NCBI GenBank assembly: GCA_030562195.1
Contig: CM060200.1
Coordinates: forward strand, 11,222,001-11,286,000
DNA: 64,000 nt
Direction: 5' to 3'
Origin: Nipponacmea schrenckii
Lineage: Eukaryota; Mollusca; Gastropoda; Lottiidae
The notes under the pieces are model-generated. The model was not told the DNA's origin. It did not search any database and saw only the letters and a list, made by a program, of their open reading frames with translations. The stretch's first letter is position 1. Every line of letters begins with the position of its first letter. Below are positions 62,001 to 64,000 of the stretch, piece after piece. The translations under genes and the position numbers were made by a program.

Positions 62001-63959
62001 GGCTAATGCCGCTGTCCTGGCAAAATTTCCCTCATTGCACACTGCATGGCGTTGCCATTCTTCATTAGCCCATAAGGTGCAGAAGAGTAGGACGTAAAAC
62101 TCCATTCATTTCATTTTCTGAATTCTTAGGAAAAAAATCGTTGCGACTAAAATGTGCAGATCAGGGAGCAAAATGCCTTGGAAATATAGTTTCTGATTCA
62201 AAATTACCTTGAGCAAGTCTTTCAAGTCGTTTACCATGTTCTGGGGGAACTGCATACCAAGACTTAGGAGCACCAAAATGGAGATAATTAATACTATATA
62301 AATCCATGTCCTCTGTGTGCCAGGCAAACGTTGTTTTCCACATACCAAAATATAGATATGCTGTATTAACACCTTCAATATGTATACCATAATCACCTGC
62401 TACATAGTCTAAAATGGTACCTACAAAAGAATGCATAATACATAAGAAAAGAATCACTTAACCAAAATTAAGTAATAGCCCATAGCCATTTTTTATGTTT
62501 TGTCTTTCTCAGACAGCTGAAAATATAAGTACCGCCACAATTCTTTCTGAAAATCCAGTTTTACAACCTACATTCAGCTAAAATTGGGCAAATGCCTTGC
62601 CTAATGTTCTCTTGACAGCAGTATACTCAATTCAATATTTTAAGGAATCCTTAAAGTACCTGTAAAAACATACAATTTATGGATTTAACCATGAAAAACC
62701 TGCACAAAATCTGAAAGAATCATCTTGACAAATTCTAGGATGGAATTACTTACCAAGCCTATTGATATTCCATTCATTCTGATCCTCATCATAAATACTT
62801 CCAGATATATCAGCACCATAAATTGGAGCTCCAAATGTTATATTCTTCCAATACTTTCTTTCTAATTCTTCATAGTCAAAATGTTTGGGTGTTCTGTACC
62901 TGCAGATATAACATGATGAAATGAAATGGAGCTTAACATTCTAATGTCCTTCCAAGAAAAATCTAACAAGTAACCAAGGTTCCAACTAATTCAGCAAAAT
63001 AAAGATATTAAAGCTCCAGAGAGCACCCTTTGTGAATATTAACTACCGGTAAGCTTTTGTGACATAATTGGTTTTGAAATTACATACCTAAGCTTAGAAG
63101 TCTTTATGGATGCAACTATTGTTTATTCATACCTTTCAATAGTAATCTCTTATCGTTATAAAACAGAAGCTTAATAAACTAATACCTACTTGTCACTATT
63201 GGCCAATTTCTCAAACTCTTTAACTGTAAGAGGTTTCTTCTGTATGTTATACTGTGTGTAAAGACCCTGACAGCCGTTGACCATCTGACTAATAGGAGCA
63301 GGTATGGTAATACCTATATCATCATAGCCATTACGCCTTGGCTTCCATTCTGGTGGTGGTATAACCTAGCAAATATGTAAAGTCATATATAATAGAGACG
63401 GGTACTGTATGATATTCTAATATGAAATGATAGACTCAAAGAATCTTTACAATTTCAAGATATTACAAACTGAGGAATGTTTGTAAATACATGCAACCAG
63501 ATACAGCCAACCAATCCTTAAAAGAAATAAGATTTACAGCATCTATGTTGATTAAAAAAAAAAAGCAAAACTGCTCATCAAACCTTTCTATACATTTGTA
63601 ATTATATTCACATTTAAATCTGGCAATAGGCACCACTTGTCTTTCCATGCAACAGGTCAATTCAACAAAGGATTAACGTGGGGTATTTTAAACTTTCTTT
63701 AAAAGTTAATGAAAGAACAAAAATTCATAACAATTTGCAATTCTGCAAAACAGAAAGTGTTCTGTAACCAACTTTATATGAGTGGTAGTACTCGGATTAC
63801 ACATGACAAAAAGCTTACCTTTGCCAGACCAGCTTTATGAGCACCTTGGGACTCAATGTATTCAACAAATTTTGGAAAATTTTGAAATTCTTCCCATGTT
63901 GGTCTGAATACCATTATCTTAGGGGTACTATTTGAATTATTTCCACCACTCGACTCCAT
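46976..63959 (-). CDS. KDM4: Lysine-specific histone demethylase 4 (JMJD2 family), 18 coding exons
   Basis: Fe(II)/2-oxoglutarate dioxygenase that removes methyl groups from histone H3 (K9 and K36 in characterised KDM4A-C) in the nucleus. The 18 exons below join with consistent phases into 1,532 codons. JmjN is at about 14-56 and JmjC at about 145-310. Iron ligands H189, E191 and H277, the 2OG-contacting N199 and K207, and zinc ligands C235, H241, C307 and C309 are all present, each one residue beyond the human KDM4A numbering. S289-T290 match the KDM4A-C active-site pair rather than KDM4D. Residues 354-1012 are a disordered Ser/Pro/Gln-rich insert, explaining why it exceeds the ~1,060 residues of human KDM4A. 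Double PHD cassette about 1140-1364; hybrid tandem Tudor about 1365-1492. One donor (after exon 7) is weak. Confidence 0.95.
47224..47344. repeat. ~24-bp tandem repeat in KDM4 intron 17
   Basis: Five units of TTGTAAAGGTTTTC followed by an A run of varying length (7-11). Length variation is confined to the A runs, which suggests slippage. Confidence 0.85.
47658..47750 (-). CDS. KDM4: KDM4 exon 17 (end of Tudor 2)
   Basis: Residues 1462-1492, [20 protein letters not shown] onward, ending HIRAKM with donor ATG|GTGAGT. It completes the tandem Tudor; IEFEDRSQ aligns with the VEFEDGSQ strand of human KDM4A. Confidence 0.92.
47875..48160. repeat. 26-bp minisatellite with palindromic core, 11 units
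   Basis: Units GAGAAATATAAGTCAAGTGATATCAC repeat 11 times in KDM4 intron 16, ending 34 bp from exon 16. Most units contain GTGATATCAC, a perfect 10-bp palindrome. Confidence 0.9.
48195..48314 (-). CDS. KDM4: KDM4 exon 16 (Tudor)
   Basis: Residues 1422-1461, including [14 protein letters not shown], which carries the Trp and Tyr equivalent to the methyl-lysine cage residues W967 and Y973 of KDM4A. Acceptor TTGTAG, donor ACA|GTAAGT. Confidence 0.92.
48746..48916 (-). CDS. KDM4: KDM4 exon 15 (Tudor)
   Basis: Residues 1365-1421, with [19 protein letters not shown] and [20 protein letters not shown]. The Phe of VDF is the third aromatic cage position (F932 in KDM4A). Acceptor TTTCAG, donor GAG|GTTAGT. 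Confidence 0.93.
49095..49280 (-). CDS. KDM4: KDM4 exon 14 (extended PHD)
   Basis: Residues 1303-1364: KCCYCAPLT, then [20 protein letters not shown] and CAKHTSKQ. The Cys/His spacing is that of the extended PHD (zinc knuckle plus PHD) of KDM4 and related proteins. Donor CAG|GTAGGT. Confidence 0.93.
49709..49873 (-). CDS. KDM4: KDM4 exon 13 (extended PHD zinc knuckle)
   Basis: Residues 1248-1302: [25 protein letters not shown] and IPQARYKL, aligning with the CCLCNLRGGAL and RWIHVICA segments of human KDM4A. Confidence 0.93.
50226..50302 (-). CDS. KDM4: KDM4 exon 12 (end of first PHD)
   Basis: Residues 1222-1247, SCYGVKN then [13 protein letters not shown]. It supplies the last Cys pair of PHD1. 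A 77-bp exon with split first codon (A|GT); donor GCT|GTAAGT. Confidence 0.9.
50566..50770 (-). CDS. KDM4: KDM4 exon 11 (first PHD)
   Basis: Residues 1154-1222, [15 protein letters not shown] to [16 protein letters not shown]. The [11 protein letters not shown] zinc ligands match the IACGKCCLQVHA stretch of KDM4A. Donor GCAA|GTAAGT. Confidence 0.9.
50911..51107 (-). CDS. KDM4: KDM4 exon 10 (linker and PHD entry)
   Basis: Residues 1088-1153. It contains [12 protein letters not shown] and ends [14 protein letters not shown], the first Cys pair of the double PHD unit. Acceptor ATTTCAG, donor GAG|GTAGGT. Confidence 0.9.
51781..52006 (-). CDS. KDM4: KDM4 exon 9 (low-complexity linker)
   Basis: Residues 1013-1088: Lys/Asn/Ser-rich sequence starting [19 protein letters not shown], bounded by TTTCAG and ATG|GTAAGT. 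There is no domain; assignment rests on phase agreement (0 in, 1 out) with its neighbours. Confidence 0.82.
52921..54110 (-). mobile_element. Helentron/pearl-like element, copy C (KDM4 intron 8)
   Basis: On the minus strand the 3' end (52921-52958) reads GCTGCTGGTGGGCATATTCG and then a CTTGC-type hairpin, a variant of copy A's end. Upstream is an array of about five ~171-bp units (GACACTGACCCACAA occurs near 53510, 53683, 53853 and 54025), different in sequence from the A and B cores. Left boundary approximate. Confidence 0.6.
54171..55092 (-). mobile_element. Helentron/pearl-like element, copy B (KDM4 intron 8)
   Basis: The minus strand ends CAGTGGGCGTATGTTACCTTG with hairpin CTTGCC-T-GGCAAG (54177-54189), nearly identical to copy A. 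It begins with a CCGT-rich tract (55052-55081) and GTCGCC. Five to six ~159-bp cores lie between; they share GATGAAACTTGG and GTTATTGCCCTTG with copy A, so the core repeats are homologous. Another core remnant lies outside the CCGT tract at about 55095-55200. Confidence 0.7.
55741..55784 (-). mobile_element. Helentron/pearl-like 3' end, fragment D
   Basis: The minus strand reads CTGATGTGGGTGTATGTTACC then a partly eroded hairpin ending TTGGCAAGCTA, matching the last ~45 bp of copies A and B. No core repeats remain upstream. Confidence 0.6.
56053..58027 (-). CDS. KDM4: KDM4 exon 8 (large disordered insert)
   Basis: A 1,975-bp exon, residues 354-1012. It starts [17 protein letters not shown] after acceptor AATTTCAG and ends YYNSGNK with donor AAG|GTATAT; a nearby CAG|GTAACA donor does not fit the next exon's phase. 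The sequence is Lys/Glu-rich at first (KKKKKIKEE), then Gln/Ser/Pro-rich with SPR and SPT motifs. There is a helical Gln/Ala-rich patch near the middle ([20 protein letters not shown], then [15 protein letters not shown]). There is no recognised domain. Confidence 0.9.
58081..58086 (-). terminator. Intronic AATAAA downstream of exon 7 read-through stop
   Basis: TTTATT on plus (AATAAA on minus), 110 bp after the TGA at 58196-58198 that ends exon 7 if its weak donor is not used. It could terminate a short catalytic-only transcript; in AT-rich sequence the hexamer is also expected by chance. Confidence 0.35.
58257..58399 (-). CDS. KDM4: KDM4 exon 7 (end of catalytic domain)
   Basis: Residues 307-354: [20 protein letters not shown], then [19 protein letters not shown]. 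It carries zinc ligands C307 and C309. The phase of exon 8 requires a donor after two bases of a codon; the only fit is TCAGG|GTTAGA, which is weak. Alternative: CAGA|GTGGCC joined to an acceptor 8 bp inside exon 8. Left edge therefore uncertain. Confidence 0.8.
58636..58773 (-). CDS. KDM4: KDM4 exon 6 (JmjC)
   Basis: Residues 261-306, [20 protein letters not shown], then [14 protein letters not shown]. It supplies the third iron ligand H277 and the S289-T290 pair. Donor CAG|GTGAGT. Confidence 0.95.
58872..60322. mobile_element. TTAA-flanked TIR element in KDM4 intron 5
   Basis: Perfect 22-bp terminal inverted repeats (58872-58893 and 60301-60322), starting GGCTAGACAG, are flanked on both sides by TTAA (58868-58871 and 60323-60326). 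The 1,451-bp element has no frame above 82 codons. TTAA duplication is characteristic of piggyBac and Kolobok elements; GG-starting ends favour Kolobok, but short TIRs alone cannot decide. Non-autonomous. Confidence 0.8.
60515..60618 (-). CDS. KDM4: KDM4 exon 5 (JmjC)
   Basis: Residues 226-260, [20 protein letters not shown] to IPVNK. Zinc ligands C235 and H241. Acceptor TTTTGCAG, donor AAG|GTCAGT. Confidence 0.94.
61346..61452. repeat. 50-bp direct repeat, two copies, in KDM4 intron 4
   Basis: ATCAATGATTCTTAAACATT, then AAATAATCAAGGATTCTTAA is followed at 50 bp by a near-identical copy. Each 50-bp unit is itself two related ~25-bp halves. Confidence 0.75.
61752..62115 (+). mobile_element. 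tRNA-derived SINE, full length, KDM4 intron 4 (antisense)
   Basis: The head is tRNA-like: box A GTGGCTCAGTGGG and box B GGTTCAATCC, correctly spaced for an internal Pol III promoter. A core-like block follows (GTCGTTCGGATGGGACAATAA and GTGCACGTTAAAGATCCC) and the end is AGGACGTAAAACTCCATTCATTTCATTTT. Perfect 15-bp duplications TTCTGAATTCTTAGG flank it at 61737-61751 and 62116-62130. The core resembles central domains shared by metazoan SINEs; I do not assign a named domain. It carries an 81-codon frame that is not a gene. Confidence 0.9.
62208..62420 (-). CDS. KDM4: KDM4 exon 4 (JmjC catalytic core)
   Basis: Residues 155-226: [20 protein letters not shown], then [20 protein letters not shown] and [20 protein letters not shown]. 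Contains iron ligands H189 and E191, and N199 and K207 for 2-oxoglutarate. Donor CAAG|GTAATT. Confidence 0.96.
62754..62899 (-). CDS. KDM4: KDM4 exon 3
   Basis: Residues 106-155: [20 protein letters not shown], then [20 protein letters not shown] and WNINRLG. Links JmjN to JmjC; APIYGADI and GSIYDE are hallmark KDM4 strings. Donor CTTG|GTAAGT. Confidence 0.95.
63190..63365 (-). CDS. KDM4: KDM4 exon 2
   Basis: Residues 48-106: [20 protein letters not shown] to FEKLANSD. The donor must be ACAA|GTAGGT at 63189; the GTATT four bases downstream would include an in-frame TAG. Confidence 0.94.
63819..63959 (-). CDS. KDM4: KDM4 exon 1 (start codon and JmjN)
   Basis: Residues 1-47, [20 protein letters not shown], then [20 protein letters not shown]. 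The ATG at 63957-63959 has A at -3 and G at +4, and an in-frame TAA lies 18 bases upstream, so it is the first in-frame start. Donor AAAG|GTAAGC. Confidence 0.93.
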
Positions 63960-64000
63960 CTTGCCATTTGCTAATTATTTCTTTGATCAACTGTAAATAT
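63960..64000 (-). promoter_or_regulatory. KDM4: KDM4 5' untranslated edge with overlapping upstream ATG
   Basis: An out-of-frame ATG (63965-63967, AAATGG) starts 8 bases before the KDM4 ATG and opens a 17-codon frame overlapping the start. TATTTACAG at the window edge could be a 3' splice site from an upstream leader exon. The promoter lies outside the window. Confidence 0.5.

Noticed and set aside
62914..62932. GATGAAATGAAATGGAG, like the SINE tail on the minus strand
   Set aside because: Too short and without any adjoining SINE body.

Overview
This is an AT-rich, intron-rich animal nuclear window. It shows spliceosomal GT-AG introns, a metazoan KDM4 (JMJD2) histone demethylase gene, a tRNA-derived SINE, a truncated LINE and many tandem-repeat-bearing DNA elements. 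The repeat types, especially elements with ~160-bp core repeats, a GTCC microsatellite and a 3' hairpin like the bivalve 'pearl'/Helentron-associated elements, together with the SINE, point to a marine lophotrochozoan and most likely a mollusc. That placement is inference; nothing in the window names a species.

Only two protein-coding genes can be supported, both on the minus strand. The right quarter (about 47.0-64.0 kb) holds KDM4. I could reconstruct 18 coding exons that keep one reading frame for 1,532 codons: JmjN, JmjC with all metal, 2-oxoglutarate and zinc ligands, a 659-residue low-complexity insert in one exon, the double PHD/extended-PHD cassette and the hybrid tandem Tudor. The second gene (about 42.8-44.1 kb) has a 5' untranslated exon and one coding exon for a 320-residue protein I do not recognise.

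The rest is intergenic sequence rich in mobile and repetitive DNA. From left to right: 0-13 kb has almost no recognisable content. At 13.1-15.2 kb a 66-bp minisatellite is interrupted by an internally deleted LINE. A SINE 3' fragment lies at 17.4 kb. A Helentron/pearl-like element with about twelve ~158-bp repeats lies at 20.7-22.9 kb. A 3,981-bp foldback element lies at 26.7-30.7 kb. A purine-rich tract lies at 37.6 kb, and a 2.6-kb long-TIR (MULE-like) element at 39.2-41.8 kb. KDM4 introns carry a cluster of three more Helentron/pearl-like 3' ends, a TTAA-flanked TIR element, a full SINE with 15-bp target duplications and a 26-bp palindrome-bearing minisatellite.

The most striking object is the foldback element. 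It has two ~2-kb arms of 21-bp repeats in opposite orientation, capped by 222-bp termini that are nearly identical (2 mismatches) and flanked by a perfect 7-bp target duplication (GACAGTT). It has no transposase, so it must be mobilised in trans. Its 7-bp duplication and CA-starting termini resemble the Galileo/P-superfamily foldback type, but that link is a hypothesis.
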